Part shown: positions 39,045 to 48,094 of the stretch, piece after piece
Numbering within the stretch: position 1 is the first letter of the stretch
Layout: each line of letters opens with the position of its first letter
NCBI GenBank assembly: GCA_902577075.1
Contig: CACGXV010000004.1
Location: 1-64,000 of the forward strand
DNA: 64,000 nt
Source: an uncultured Pelagibacteraceae bacterium
GTDB taxonomy: Bacteria > Pseudomonadota > Alphaproteobacteria > Pelagibacterales > Pelagibacteraceae
Direction of reading: 5' to 3'
Notes under the pieces: generated by a model
The model's database searches: none
What the model was told of the DNA's origin: nothing
The model's input: the letters and a program-made list of their open reading frames with translations, nothing else
Position numbers and translations under genes: made by a program

Positions 39045-40076
39045 ATGTATAGTGAAAATAGTAAAGTTAATAGCCAAATATCTTTCTGGCTAATCTTAAT
39101 GTTTTGGATAATTGCAATAATGATTGTCGTTGGAGGGTTAACTAGACTAACCGATTCAGGCTTATCTATTACTCAATGGCAGTTATTTTCTGGTTTCCTC
39201 CCACCATTAAATAATGCTGACTGGGAAATGTATTTTAATTTATATAAAGAAATACCAGAATTTAAACTCCAGAACTACGATATGACTATGAAAGAATTCA
39301 AAATAATTTTTTGGTGGGAATGGGCTCATAGATTTTTAGGAAGATTAATTGGTATTGGTTATTTAATCCCGTTAATATATTTTAGTTTTAAAATTAAATT
39401 TGAAAAATTAGTAGGACTTTACTTTATTTTCTTATTAATTTGTTTCCAGGGCTTCATCGGATGGTATATGGTAAGCAGTGGCCTTGTTGATAGAGTCGAT
39501 GTAAGTCATTTTAGACTTTCTGTTCATTTACTTATAGCATTTATAATTTTATCAATGATATTTTGGAATTATTTAAAAATAAAATTTAATGGTATCCAAA
39601 AAAAAAATATTAATGCAATTTTACCCTTAATCTTCACTATTTTAATTTTTATTCAAATTATAATTGGAGCTTTTGTTTCAGGCATGGATGCTGGTAAAAT
39701 ATATAATTCGTGGCCGATGATGGGAAATTCATTTTTTCCAGATGATAATAAAATAGCTAATTTATTTAAGCTATCAGCATTTAGTGATCCATCATTAGTT
39801 CAATTTATTCATAGAAATTTAGCATACTTAATTGGAATTTTTTATATTTATATTTTTATAAAAATTTACAAAAATAAATTATATGATCTTTACAAGCCAA
39901 TAAATTTACTTGGATTTTTAATACTTCTTCAAATAGTATTAGGAATTTATACCTTGCTTTATGGTGCACAAATACTAATTGCATCTATGCACCAAATTAG
40001 TTCAATTTTTTTGGTTAGCTCTTGTATTTATTTTTTATTTTTAAATACTAAATCTAACTTACAGCCTTCAAGCTAG
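39045..40076 (+). CDS. ctaA: Heme A synthase (COX15/CtaA)
   Basis: Converts heme O to heme A for cytochrome aa3 oxidase. It has eight predicted helices and the COX15-type signatures GGLTRLTDSGLSITQWQLFSGFLPP, FWWEWAHRFLGRLIG, VSHFRLSVHLLIAF, QFIHRNLAYLIG and ASMHQISS; the repeated His residues are heme ligands. I chose the ATG at 39045 (MYSENSK), because the ORF-track start at 38973 lies inside the divergent chorismate mutase gene; this gives 343 residues. The 3' end overlaps the convergent gene by 23 bases. Confidence 0.92.
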   Translation: MYSENSKVNSQISFWLILMFWIIAIMIVVGGLTRLTDSGLSITQWQLFSGFLPPLNNADWEMYFNLYKEIPEFKLQNYDMTMKEFKIIFWWEWAHRFLGRLIGIGYLIPLIYFSFKIKFEKLVGLYFIFLLICFQGFIGWYMVSSGLVDRVDVSHFRLSVHLLIAFIILSMIFWNYLKIKFNGIQKKNINAILPLIFTILIFIQIIIGAFVSGMDAGKIYNSWPMMGNSFFPDDNKIANLFKLSAFSDPSLVQFIHRNLAYLIGIFYIYIFIKIYKNKLYDLYKPINLLGFLILLQIVLGIYTLLYGAQILIASMHQISSIFLVSSCIYFLFLNTKSNLQPSS

Positions 40077-41379
40077 GTTTTCCTGATGCACCCAAAGCTT
40101 GATCTAAATCCGCTATAATATCATCAGGATGTTCTATACCAATTGATAATCTTACGTATCCTGGTGTAACACCAGCGGCTAATAACTCTTCTTCTGTTAA
40201 TTGACTATGTGTAGTTGTAGCAGGATGAATTGCTAAACTTCGTGCATCTCCAATATTTGCTACATGGTAAAACATTTTTAAAGACTCAATAAATTTTTTA
40301 CCTGCTTCTACACCCCCTTTGACTTCAATTCCTACCAAAGCACCATTTCCACCTTTAAGGTATTTCTTAGATCTGGCTGCAATTTCACCTTCATGAAGAG
40401 TTGGATATATTACTCTTTCAACATTTTTATGCTTTTGTAAAAATGCAACTGCCTTTTCAGCATTTGAGCAATGTTGTTTCATTCTCAAAGGTGCAGTTTC
40501 TAGGCCTTGAATTATTCCCCAAGCGTTATCAGGCGCTAAAGGAGCACCTAAATCTCTTAAAAGGCAAACTCTAGCTCTTACAGCGAAAGAAACGTTTGCA
40601 CCAGTCAATTGTGGCACTACTTCTCCCCATTTAGCACCACCATAACTCGCATCTGGTTCATTAAATAAAGGTTGTCTTTTTGGATCTTTAGTCCAATCAA
40701 AATTACCTCCATCAATTAAGCAACCACCTATAACTGTACCGTGTCCACCTATAAATTTAGTAAGTGAATGCACAACTACTGCTGCACCATGTTCAATTGG
40801 TTTGCAAATTACGGGTGATGCAGTGTTATCCATTATTAATGGAATGTTATGTTTTCTACCTATGTCTGAGACTTCTTTAATTGGAAAAACTCTAAGATAT
40901 GGATTTGGTAATGTTTCAGCGTAAAAACATCTTGTTTTATCATCAATTAATTTCTCAAAATTACTAGGATCTGATGGATCTGCATATCTACATTCTATAC
41001 CTAATTTTTTAAGAGTATGTGTGAATAAGTTCACGGTTCCTCCGTATAAATCAGTGGAACTAATAAAATTATCACCTGATTGACAAACATTCATGATTGC
41101 AAATGTTGATGCTGCTTGACCTGAGCCAACAGTAACAGCCGCAAGTCCACCCTCTAAAGCTGCAACTCTTTTTTCTAAAACATCATTTGTTGGATTCATA
41201 ATTCGTGTGTATATGTTTCCAAATTCTTTGAGAGCAAATAAATTTGCTGCATGATCTGTATCATTAAATTGATAAGATGTTGTTCTGTAAAGTGGTACTG
41301 CTACAGCTGTAGTAGCTGGGTCACTTCTGTAATCGCCACCATGTAAAGCGATAGTTTCTGGATTTTTATTTTTACTCAT
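40054..41379 (-). CDS. O-acetylhomoserine aminocarboxypropyltransferase (sulfhydrylase), copy 1
   Basis: PLP enzyme of the Cys/Met metabolism family that joins O-acetylhomoserine with sulfide or methanethiol to give homocysteine or methionine. It has SQFND-type TSYQFNDTDHAANLFAL, the PLP lysine in VHSLTKFIGGHGT, and HPATTTHSQLTEEE near the C-terminus. The length of 441 residues is typical of the MetY branch. It lies 61 bases downstream of the alpha/beta hydrolase gene. The other copy is at 42256-43587; they are clear paralogues but well diverged. Confidence 0.88.
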   Translation of the reverse strand: MSKNKNPETIALHGGDYRSDPATTAVAVPLYRTTSYQFNDTDHAANLFALKEFGNIYTRIMNPTNDVLEKRVAALEGGLAAVTVGSGQAASTFAIMNVCQSGDNFISSTDLYGGTVNLFTHTLKKLGIECRYADPSDPSNFEKLIDDKTRCFYAETLPNPYLRVFPIKEVSDIGRKHNIPLIMDNTASPVICKPIEHGAAVVVHSLTKFIGGHGTVIGGCLIDGGNFDWTKDPKRQPLFNEPDASYGGAKWGEVVPQLTGANVSFAVRARVCLLRDLGAPLAPDNAWGIIQGLETAPLRMKQHCSNAEKAVAFLQKHKNVERVIYPTLHEGEIAARSKKYLKGGNGALVGIEVKGGVEAGKKFIESLKMFYHVANIGDARSLAIHPATTTHSQLTEEELLAAGVTPGYVRLSIGIEHPDDIIADLDQALGASGKPSLKAVS

Positions 41380-41440
41380 TTTTCCCCTTCTGTTTAAAAT
41401 AGTATTAAACTTTAATGAAAATATACAATCAAGCTTAAAT

Positions 41441-42259
41441 TTAACTTGATAATAGGGGATAATTAGTAGTTATAAACTTTTTTAGGACTGTAAGAACTCT
41501 GTCAGCCTCTTCTAACAACATCATGTGACCACAGTTATCAATTATGTCTACCTGACTGCCATCAATTAAAGCTGCTAACTTTTTTCCTTCTTTAACAGGA
41601 CACATTTTGTCATCAGTTGCTAGGATTGAGAGGGTAGGACATTTAATTTTTTTTGCAGCTTCAAATCCATTTTTGTAGTTGTCACAGGCTCTAAAATCAA
41701 CACCTAAAGTATTCTGTATAGTACGTGATTTTGCTAACATTGTTCCAGTGTTAATATGATACAAACCGGGTACTGGGTGACCTCCAAAATGTCCAGCAGG
41801 ACCGTGAGCCCAGTCCATCATTAAATCTACTGCTTTTGGATCATTGTTTTCTGCCAATGATAATAATTGAGGATTCATTGGAATTGCTCCTGCTCCCCCC
41901 ATTAAACTTAAGGTCTTAATTTTATCAGGGTATCTTGCAGTACATTCTACTGTAACTAAACACCCTTGAGAGTGACCAACTAAAGAGGCTTCTTTATGTC
42001 CAACTGCATCAATTACTGCGGCCACCCAATCTGCCATTTCCTCAATCGACTTCAGACTCTCTCCTCCAGATAGACCGTGACCAGGTAAATCTATTGCTAA
42101 AGCGTTGTATCCATGAAATGCAAAGTATCTGGTTTGAAGAACCCATGTCATATGGGTTAATCCACTACCATGAACAAAAATTATTAAAGGTTTTTTTTTA
42201 TCAAACGGTCTTCCGCCCGTAGAAGCATAAACTTCGTTATTATTTACTTTAAATTTCAT
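41441..42259 (-). CDS. Alpha/beta hydrolase
   Basis: A 272-residue alpha/beta-hydrolase with oxyanion region VHGSGLTHMTW, nucleophile elbow GHSQGC (Ser), acid ATDDK and catalytic CGHMMLLEE (His), so the triad is complete. The substrate is unknown. It is too short and too different to be the MetX homoserine acetyltransferase. It lies between two MetY-type genes and overlaps the upstream one by 4 bases (ATGA), which suggests a role linked to sulfur or methionine metabolism; this is inference from position. Confidence 0.85.
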   Translation of the reverse strand: MKFKVNNNEVYASTGGRPFDKKKPLIIFVHGSGLTHMTWVLQTRYFAFHGYNALAIDLPGHGLSGGESLKSIEEMADWVAAVIDAVGHKEASLVGHSQGCLVTVECTARYPDKIKTLSLMGGAGAIPMNPQLLSLAENNDPKAVDLMMDWAHGPAGHFGGHPVPGLYHINTGTMLAKSRTIQNTLGVDFRACDNYKNGFEAAKKIKCPTLSILATDDKMCPVKEGKKLAALIDGSQVDIIDNCGHMMLLEEADRVLTVLKKFITTNYPLLSS

Positions 42260-43587
42260 TGATTAGATACAAGTCTTGGTTTTCTTGCAGCTCTAAAACC
42301 AACCTCGAAATCATTTTTTATATCTTCAATATCTTCAATACCAACAGACAATCTAATCATATCATGTGAAAGTCCAGCAAACTTTAAAGTTGCCTCATCC
42401 ATTTGTGAATGAGTTCCTGATGCAGGATGAATAACTAAAGTTCTTGTGTCTCCAACATTTGCTAGGTGAGATGCTAATTTTACATTATTGATAAATGCAA
42501 CACCAGCTTCTTTTCCACCTTTAATACCAAATGCTATCATTGAACCTCTTCCATTAGGTAAAAGTTTTTTTGCTAATTCATGATCTGGGTGATCGGGAAC
42601 ACTTGGATGTGATACCCATGCTACACTTTCATGATTCATTAAATATTTGACCATTTCTTCTGCGTTATAACAATGTTTTTTCATTCTAACTGATAAAGTC
42701 TCAATTCCTTGTAAAACGTTCCATGCATTTTGAGGGCTCAGACAAGGACCAAAATCTCTCATACCTTCAGCTCTGGCTTTCATTGTAAAAGCCGTTGGAC
42801 CGAATTCTTCAGCAAAAGATAAACCGTGATAACCCTCATATGGTTTTGTCATAGTTGGAAATTTATCATTTTGCATCCAATCAAATTTTCCACCTTCAAC
42901 TAATATTCCTGCCATTGAAGATCCGTGTCCAGCCATCCATTTAGTAAGTGAATGAATAACTATATCAGCACCATGTTCAAATGGTTTGCATAAATAAGGA
43001 GTTTGATAAGTTGCATCAACCATCAATGGTATTCCAGCTTCATGTGCGATTTTAGCAATTTCAGGCATATTCATTATTTCATTTCCTGGATTTCCAACTA
43101 GTTCTCCAAAAATTCCTTTCGTATTTTTTTGAATTGCTTTTTTAAAACCTTCTGTATCTCTTGGCTTAACAAAAGTACATTTTATACCAAATTTAGGTAA
43201 CGTTAATCTAAACAAATTTACTGTACCACCATATAGTTGTGATGATACAACCAAGTGATCACCTGCTTCACATAATGTCATTACAGCTAAAAATATTGCA
43301 CTCATTCCTGAAGATGTAGCTAATGCAGCTGTACCACCTTCAAGTGAAGCAACTCTCTCTTCCAATACTCCAACGGTTGGATTTGAAATTCTGCTATAAA
43401 TATGACCACCTCTTTCTAAATTAAAGAGCGCAGCAGCATGATCAACATCATCAAATAAGTACGATGTAGTTTGATAAATTGGTACTTGTCTTGAGCCAGC
43501 ATTTTTATGTGGCTGATAACCAGCATGCAAACTTAATGTATCGAATTTATAGGTATTTGGTTTTAATTCTTTTTTTTTATCACTCAT
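42256..43587 (-). CDS. metY: O-acetylhomoserine aminocarboxypropyltransferase (sulfhydrylase), copy 2
   Basis: MetY-type PLP enzyme. It has YQTTSYLFDDVDHAAALFNL, the PLP lysine in IHSLTKWMAGHGSS, and the substrate-binding HPASGTHSQMDE. The length of 443 residues matches the family. It is the first gene of a probable operon (this gene, alpha/beta hydrolase, copy 1). A leader of about 100 bases precedes it, with a strong AAAGGAGCC ribosome-binding site inside a candidate SAM-responsive structure (see that entry). Confidence 0.9.
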   Translation of the reverse strand: MSDKKKELKPNTYKFDTLSLHAGYQPHKNAGSRQVPIYQTTSYLFDDVDHAAALFNLERGGHIYSRISNPTVGVLEERVASLEGGTAALATSSGMSAIFLAVMTLCEAGDHLVVSSQLYGGTVNLFRLTLPKFGIKCTFVKPRDTEGFKKAIQKNTKGIFGELVGNPGNEIMNMPEIAKIAHEAGIPLMVDATYQTPYLCKPFEHGADIVIHSLTKWMAGHGSSMAGILVEGGKFDWMQNDKFPTMTKPYEGYHGLSFAEEFGPTAFTMKARAEGMRDFGPCLSPQNAWNVLQGIETLSVRMKKHCYNAEEMVKYLMNHESVAWVSHPSVPDHPDHELAKKLLPNGRGSMIAFGIKGGKEAGVAFINNVKLASHLANVGDTRTLVIHPASGTHSQMDEATLKFAGLSHDMIRLSVGIEDIEDIKNDFEVGFRAARKPRLVSNQ

Positions 43588-43665
43588 TTGGCTCCTTTAA
43601 TTATTAGCTTTGAGAATTCCTTTTTAAAGAGGTTATTATTACTAATAAATGCTCATAATTCAATC
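43588..43665 (-). promoter_or_regulatory. Candidate SAM-responsive leader (SAM-II/SAM-V context) of the metY gene
   Basis: The leader contains, on the minus strand, CTTT…AAAG around a loop, then GCTAATAATTAAAGGAG ending in the ribosome-binding site. The segment CTAATAA (minus strand, over 43601-43607) is perfectly complementary to TTATTAG (over 43642-43648), so a long-range pairing could mask the start site. SAM-II and SAM-V riboswitches are established upstream of metY in Pelagibacter, and the AGCTAA…AAAGG string resembles the SAM-II 3' core. I could not verify the full consensus from memory, so this rests mostly on context. Confidence 0.35.
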
Positions 43666-43695
43666 AACCATTAAGTCCTAAAAAAATATAATAAA

Positions 43696-43724
43696 TTGAC
43701 AATATATGTAATTATAAGTATTAA
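43696..43724 (+). promoter_or_regulatory. Promoter of rplM-rpsI
   Basis: TTGACA at 43696-43701 is a perfect -35 box, followed by a 17-base spacer and TATTAA at 43719-43724 as the -10 box. The expected transcription start, about 7 bases downstream, falls within a few bases of the rplM ATG at 43735, so the mRNA may be leaderless or nearly so. No Shine-Dalgarno sequence is seen before the ATG. Confidence 0.6.
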
Positions 43725-43734
43725 TCCCGCATTC

Positions 43735-44193
43735 ATGACAAAATTTGTTAAAAAAGATGAGATAAATAGCGAGTGGTTTGAAATTGACGCCACAGGCGCT
43801 GTAGTTGGTAGACTTGCAACAGTTGTATCAAAAATTATAAGAGGCAAAAATAAAACAAAATATACTCCTCACATGGATCATGGCGATTTTGTTGTTGTTA
43901 AAAATGTAGACCAAATAAAATTTACTGGAAATAAATTTCAAAACAAAAAGTACTATAGACACACTGGTTATCCTGGAGGTATAAAAGAAATAACACCAGA
44001 AAAATTGAGTGAGAAAAAGCCTGGTGAAGTTTTAAAATTAGCTGTAAAAAGAATGCTACCATCTGGTGCTTTGGCAAAAAAACAATTATCAAAACTAAAG
44101 ATTTACTCCGGAGCTGATCATCCTCATGCTGCACAAAATCCAAAAATAATTGAAATCAGCAAACTTAATGAAAAAAATATAGTTAGAAATTAA
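43735..44193 (+). CDS. rplM: 50S ribosomal protein L13
   Basis: Early-assembling large-subunit protein. The core is recognised by WFEIDATGAVVGRLATVVSKIIRGKNK, YTPHMDHGDFVVV and KYYRHTGYPGG. The ORF track starts at a TTG at 43696 that coincides with the -35 box, so I place the start at the ATG at 43735 (MTKFVKKDE), giving 152 residues. It is paired with rpsI one base downstream, the universal L13-S9 operon. Confidence 0.96.
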   Translation: MTKFVKKDEINSEWFEIDATGAVVGRLATVVSKIIRGKNKTKYTPHMDHGDFVVVKNVDQIKFTGNKFQNKKYYRHTGYPGGIKEITPEKLSEKKPGEVLKLAVKRMLPSGALAKKQLSKLKIYSGADHPHAAQNPKIIEISKLNEKNIVRN

Positions 44194-44194
44194 T

Positions 44195-44626
44195 ATGGAA
44201 AACAATCAAACATCATCACCAAAGATAAAACTAGATTTTAAAGATAGCAAGTATGCCACGGGGAGGAGAAAAAAATCAGTTGCTAAAGTTTGGCTAAAAA
44301 AGGGTACTGGTAAATTCTATGTTAACGGAAAATCACTTGATGATTATTTTCCTAGAGCAAACCACAAAATGCAAATTCTAAGACCGTTTGAAATAATAAA
44401 TCAATCTACTGATTACGATGTTAGATCTAAGGTTGTTGGAGGGGGTCAAACTGGTCAAGCTGGTGCGTTAGTACATGGTATTTCAAGAGCTCTACTAAAA
44501 TTTGATGAAACACTAAAACCAACTCTACGTAAGGAAAAACTAACAACCAGAGATTCTAGATCTGTCGAAAGAAAAAAACCAGGTAGAGCAAAAGCAAGAA
44601 GAAGTTTTCAATTCTCTAAAAGATAA
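44195..44626 (+). CDS. rpsI: 30S ribosomal protein S9
   Basis: Small-subunit protein whose C-terminal tail reaches the P-site tRNA. It has ATGRRKKSVAKVWLKKGTGKFYVNGKSL and the C-terminal DSRSVERKKPGRAKARR…FSKR ending. The N-terminal extension (about 18 residues, MENNQTSSPKIKLDF) is Asn/Lys-rich; the total is 143 residues. Confidence 0.96.
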   Translation: MENNQTSSPKIKLDFKDSKYATGRRKKSVAKVWLKKGTGKFYVNGKSLDDYFPRANHKMQILRPFEIINQSTDYDVRSKVVGGGQTGQAGALVHGISRALLKFDETLKPTLRKEKLTTRDSRSVERKKPGRAKARRSFQFSKR

Positions 44627-44659
44627 TTTCTTTTTAATTTTCAACTGTTATATTAATTT

Positions 44660-45685
44660 ATGTTTAAGAAAAATATTCTTATTTGTGGAGCAACCGGATA
44701 TATAGGATTACAGTTAACAAAGCTCCTTTGCAAACATAAACACATAAATATAAAATATTTATGTGGTAGTTCATCTGTTGGAAAAAAAATTGATTTTTAT
44801 GATAAGGATTTAAAGAAGTTTAAACTACCAAAGATATCCAAGTTTAACAAAAAATACCTATCAGATGTAGATATTATATTTACAGCACTTCCAAATGGTG
44901 AAGCCCAATCCATATCAAAATATCTAAATAAAAATAATCTCCTCATAGATCTTGCTGCAGATTTTAGACTCAATACCAAAAATGAATATGAAAAATGGTA
45001 TAAAATTAAACATAGCGCCTCAAATCTTATCAAAGATAGTATTTATTCTATTCCTGAGATAAGTGGAAATTTAATAAAAAAATTTAAAATTATATCTTGT
45101 CCCGGGTGTTATCCAACTACGGTATTAATTCCATTAATTCCATTAATAAAAAGAAACCTAATTAACAATAAAACAATTATCATAGATTCTAAATCTGGTT
45201 ATTCAGGAGCTGGAAGAAGTGTACATAAAAAATATAAAAATAAAAACCTATACGAGTCTCTTAGTGCTTATGGATTAGCAAATCATAGACATAATTCTGA
45301 AATTCAACAAGAATTAGATTTAAAAACCGGAAAAAAAAATAAATTTCATTTTACCCCACATCTAACACCAATGTTTAGAGGAATTTTAAGTACTATTTAT
45401 GTTGATGTAAAAAAAGGTGTATCCATAGGAAAAATTCAAAGTGTTTTAATCAATCATTATAAAAGTCATAAGTTTGTGAAAATTTCAAAAAAAAATACAT
45501 TCTTAAGTACTAATGATGTCATAAATACTAATAATTGCCTAATTTCAGTATGTAATAGTAAATATAAAGATAAAATAATAATATTGTCTGCAATAGATAA
45601 TTTGATTAAAGGTGGTGGAGGACAAGCTATACAAAATATGAATTATTACTTTAATTTTAATGAGAGTGATGGCCTAAATGTTTAA
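44660..45685 (+). CDS. argC: N-acetyl-gamma-glutamyl-phosphate reductase
   Basis: Third step of arginine synthesis, NADPH-dependent. It has the Rossmann motif ICGATGYIGLQL, the active-site Cys in SCPGCYPTTVLIPL, the SKSGYSGAGR motif and HRHNSEI with the catalytic His. The length of 341 residues is standard. argC after rpsI is a conserved alphaproteobacterial neighbourhood. It overlaps the next gene by 8 bases. Confidence 0.94.
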   Translation: MFKKNILICGATGYIGLQLTKLLCKHKHINIKYLCGSSSVGKKIDFYDKDLKKFKLPKISKFNKKYLSDVDIIFTALPNGEAQSISKYLNKNNLLIDLAADFRLNTKNEYEKWYKIKHSASNLIKDSIYSIPEISGNLIKKFKIISCPGCYPTTVLIPLIPLIKRNLINNKTIIIDSKSGYSGAGRSVHKKYKNKNLYESLSAYGLANHRHNSEIQQELDLKTGKKNKFHFTPHLTPMFRGILSTIYVDVKKGVSIGKIQSVLINHYKSHKFVKISKKNTFLSTNDVINTNNCLISVCNSKYKDKIIILSAIDNLIKGGGGQAIQNMNYYFNFNESDGLNV

Positions 45686-45893
45686 AAAAATATTAATGAC
45701 CTCATTTTTAATTATTTTATCACATTGTTCATTAAATCATCCAGTTTCGATGTGGAATGTTGAAGATAAAAACACTAATTCAGAAATAACAAAATTAAAT
45801 TTTGAGAATGAGGTCTCATATGATGAGTTTAAAAGAAATATAATTAAATATGGAGAAAACAGTAAATTTCCTAAATTAGATCAACTAAAATGA
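45678..45893 (+). CDS. Small lipoprotein, unknown function
   Basis: A 71-residue protein with a lipoprotein signal and a lipobox ending in Cys17 (ILSHC), followed by a polar region with two short predicted helices. There is no known domain. It is locked into the argC-hom operon by overlaps of 8 bases upstream and 4 downstream, which argues for real translation. No link to amino-acid synthesis can be inferred from its sequence. Confidence 0.7.
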   Translation: MFKKILMTSFLIILSHCSLNHPVSMWNVEDKNTNSEITKLNFENEVSYDEFKRNIIKYGENSKFPKLDQLK

Positions 45894-47179
45894 ATAAAAA
45901 TATAAATATTGCAGTTATTGGTCTTGGCCAAATAGGATCTTACGTTTACAATGAATTAAACACTAAGAAAAAAGATATTGAAATTAAGACTGGGAAGAAA
46001 ATAAAGGTTGTTGGAATATCTGCTAAAAATAAAAATAAAAAAAGAAAATTTAAAATCAATAAAAAAATATTTTATTCTAATCCTTTAGATATTTTAAAAA
46101 TAAAAAATCTTCATATAATAATCGAAGCAATCGGTTTATCAGATGGAATATCAAAGAAAGTTATTGAATACGCTTTAAAAAATAAAATTCATGTTATTAC
46201 ACCAAATAAAGCACTCATATCTAAACATGGTGATAAACTCGGTGAATTAGCTGAAAAAAATAAAGTAAATTTAGAATTTGAAGCATCTGTGGCTGGAGGG
46301 ATACCAATAATTAGAACGATTAAAGAAGGTCTTGCAACAAATAAAATAACAAAAGTTTATGGAATTCTTAACGGCACATGTAATTACATTATGTCCGAAA
46401 TGGAAAAAACAAAAGATAGTTTTGTTACTGTTTTAAAAAAAGCTCAGGACCTTGGTTATGCAGAACCTGGAAATCCTAAATTAGATTTAAATGGATATGA
46501 TGCTTTAGCAAAAATAAAAATACTTTCTTCATTATCATTTAATAAAAAAATTTCAAAATCAAACTGTTTGATGGAAGGTATTGAAAATATAGAATATAAA
46601 GATATTGAAATTGCTAATCAGTTAAACTTTAGAATTAAATTACTTGGTATCACTGAAATTATTAATAATAGTATTTTTGAGAGAGTCCATCCATGTATGG
46701 TTAACAAAGATTCTTATATTGGAAATGTAAGTGGTGTGATGAATGCAGTAATTTTAAATGGATTACCAATAGGAGAGAGTGTTTTACAAGGTGAAGGAGC
46801 AGGGCCTGGACCAACATCATCCGCGATAATGTCTGATTTATTGTCTATTTTAAGAGGAAATATTAAATTTCCTTTTGGAATTACTAGAACAAAAAGAAAA
46901 AAACCAAAAATTTTTAATAAAGATATTTCATTTAATTCACTGTATGTAAGACTTGAAGTTAAAGATAAACCTGGAGTTTTGTCATCTATTACAAAAATTT
47001 TTGCAAACCATAAAATATCAATTCAAAGAATTATCCAGATACCAGATAGTAAAAAAAAAACTGCATCAATTGTAATTATTACTCATGATGCAAATGAACT
47101 TAGTTCTCAAAAATGTATTAAATCTTTTAAATTAAATCAAAACATAATTAAAAATCCAGTATTAATAAGATTATTTTAA
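45890..47179 (+). CDS. hom: Homoserine dehydrogenase
   Basis: Reduces aspartate semialdehyde to homoserine for Thr/Met synthesis. It has the NAD(P)-binding IAVIGLGQIGSYV, TPNKALISKHG, the catalytic region EASVAGGIPIIRTIKEGL and LNGTCNYIMSEM. A C-terminal ACT domain (RLEVKDKPGVLSSITKIFANHKISI) suggests feedback control, usually by threonine. The length of 429 residues is typical. Its product is the precursor of the O-acetylhomoserine used by the nearby MetY-type enzymes. Confidence 0.95.
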   Translation: MNKNINIAVIGLGQIGSYVYNELNTKKKDIEIKTGKKIKVVGISAKNKNKKRKFKINKKIFYSNPLDILKIKNLHIIIEAIGLSDGISKKVIEYALKNKIHVITPNKALISKHGDKLGELAEKNKVNLEFEASVAGGIPIIRTIKEGLATNKITKVYGILNGTCNYIMSEMEKTKDSFVTVLKKAQDLGYAEPGNPKLDLNGYDALAKIKILSSLSFNKKISKSNCLMEGIENIEYKDIEIANQLNFRIKLLGITEIINNSIFERVHPCMVNKDSYIGNVSGVMNAVILNGLPIGESVLQGEGAGPGPTSSAIMSDLLSILRGNIKFPFGITRTKRKKPKIFNKDISFNSLYVRLEVKDKPGVLSSITKIFANHKISIQRIIQIPDSKKKTASIVIITHDANELSSQKCIKSFKLNQNIIKNPVLIRLF

Positions 47180-48078
47180 TGGAACTTTATATAAAACTTT
47201 TTGAAGTTCTATTTCCAGTTTTTTTTATAGTAGGTATTGGTTATTTTCTTGGTAAAAAAAATCCAAACTTTGATACATCTTTTATAACAACTTACTCAGC
47301 TAATTTCGGAACACCATCTATAGTAATATTTTCTATATCAGCTAGTGGTGTAACTTTTGCAATGTTTTCTGAGTATTTTTTATACGCTCTTATTCTTTTG
47401 ACTTCTTTTTTGATTGTTGGATTAATTTTCCTATTATTAATGAAAAAAGATTATCTTAGAGAATTACCAACATTCTTTTTACCTAATACTGGTAATATGG
47501 GTATTCCAATATGTTTGTTTGCATATGGAAAACTTGGAATGGGAATAGCTGCAGCTATATCATCATTAGTTGTTTTATTGCATTTCACTCTCAATATTTT
47601 TCTTGCTAAAAGAGAATTTGATTTAAACGTAATAGTTAAAAGCCCATCATTTTATGCAATAATTGCAACAATCCTATTTCTATATTACGAAATACCTTTA
47701 CCAATGTTTGTTTTAAATACTGTTATGCTTTTAGCTTATGGAATGATTGTAATGATTTTAATGTCTTTAGGTGTTTCTTTAACGCAAATGAAAGTTTTTT
47801 CATTTAAGGACGCTCTAATTACATCTACTGGAAGAGTTATTATAGGTCCTTTAATAGGCTTTGCTCTGATATCTTTTTTTAATTTATCTGGCTTTGCAGC
47901 AGGTGTTTTATTAATACAATCATCGATGCCTAGTGCAATTCTTTGTTATTTAGTTGCCTCCATGTATTCTCCAAAAGAAATTGTAGATAATATTTCTAGT
48001 ACAATTGTTGTTTCAACTTTGATGTCTTTAATAACAGTCCCAATAACTGTATTCTTTGCTTTAAAATACTTTAATTAA
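47179..48078 (+). CDS. AEC-family (auxin efflux carrier type) transporter
   Basis: Membrane transporter of 299 residues with about ten helices in two halves. The helical breaks FGTPSIVIFSISASG and FLPNTGNMGIPICLFAYGKLGM are characteristic of the AEC/MdcF family of organic-anion carriers. The substrate is unknown. It is coupled to hom by a one-base overlap. Confidence 0.85.
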   Translation: MELYIKLFEVLFPVFFIVGIGYFLGKKNPNFDTSFITTYSANFGTPSIVIFSISASGVTFAMFSEYFLYALILLTSFLIVGLIFLLLMKKDYLRELPTFFLPNTGNMGIPICLFAYGKLGMGIAAAISSLVVLLHFTLNIFLAKREFDLNVIVKSPSFYAIIATILFLYYEIPLPMFVLNTVMLLAYGMIVMILMSLGVSLTQMKVFSFKDALITSTGRVIIGPLIGFALISFFNLSGFAAGVLLIQSSMPSAILCYLVASMYSPKEIVDNISSTIVVSTLMSLITVPITVFFALKYFN

Positions 48079-48094
48079 GAGCTATGTTTCTTTC

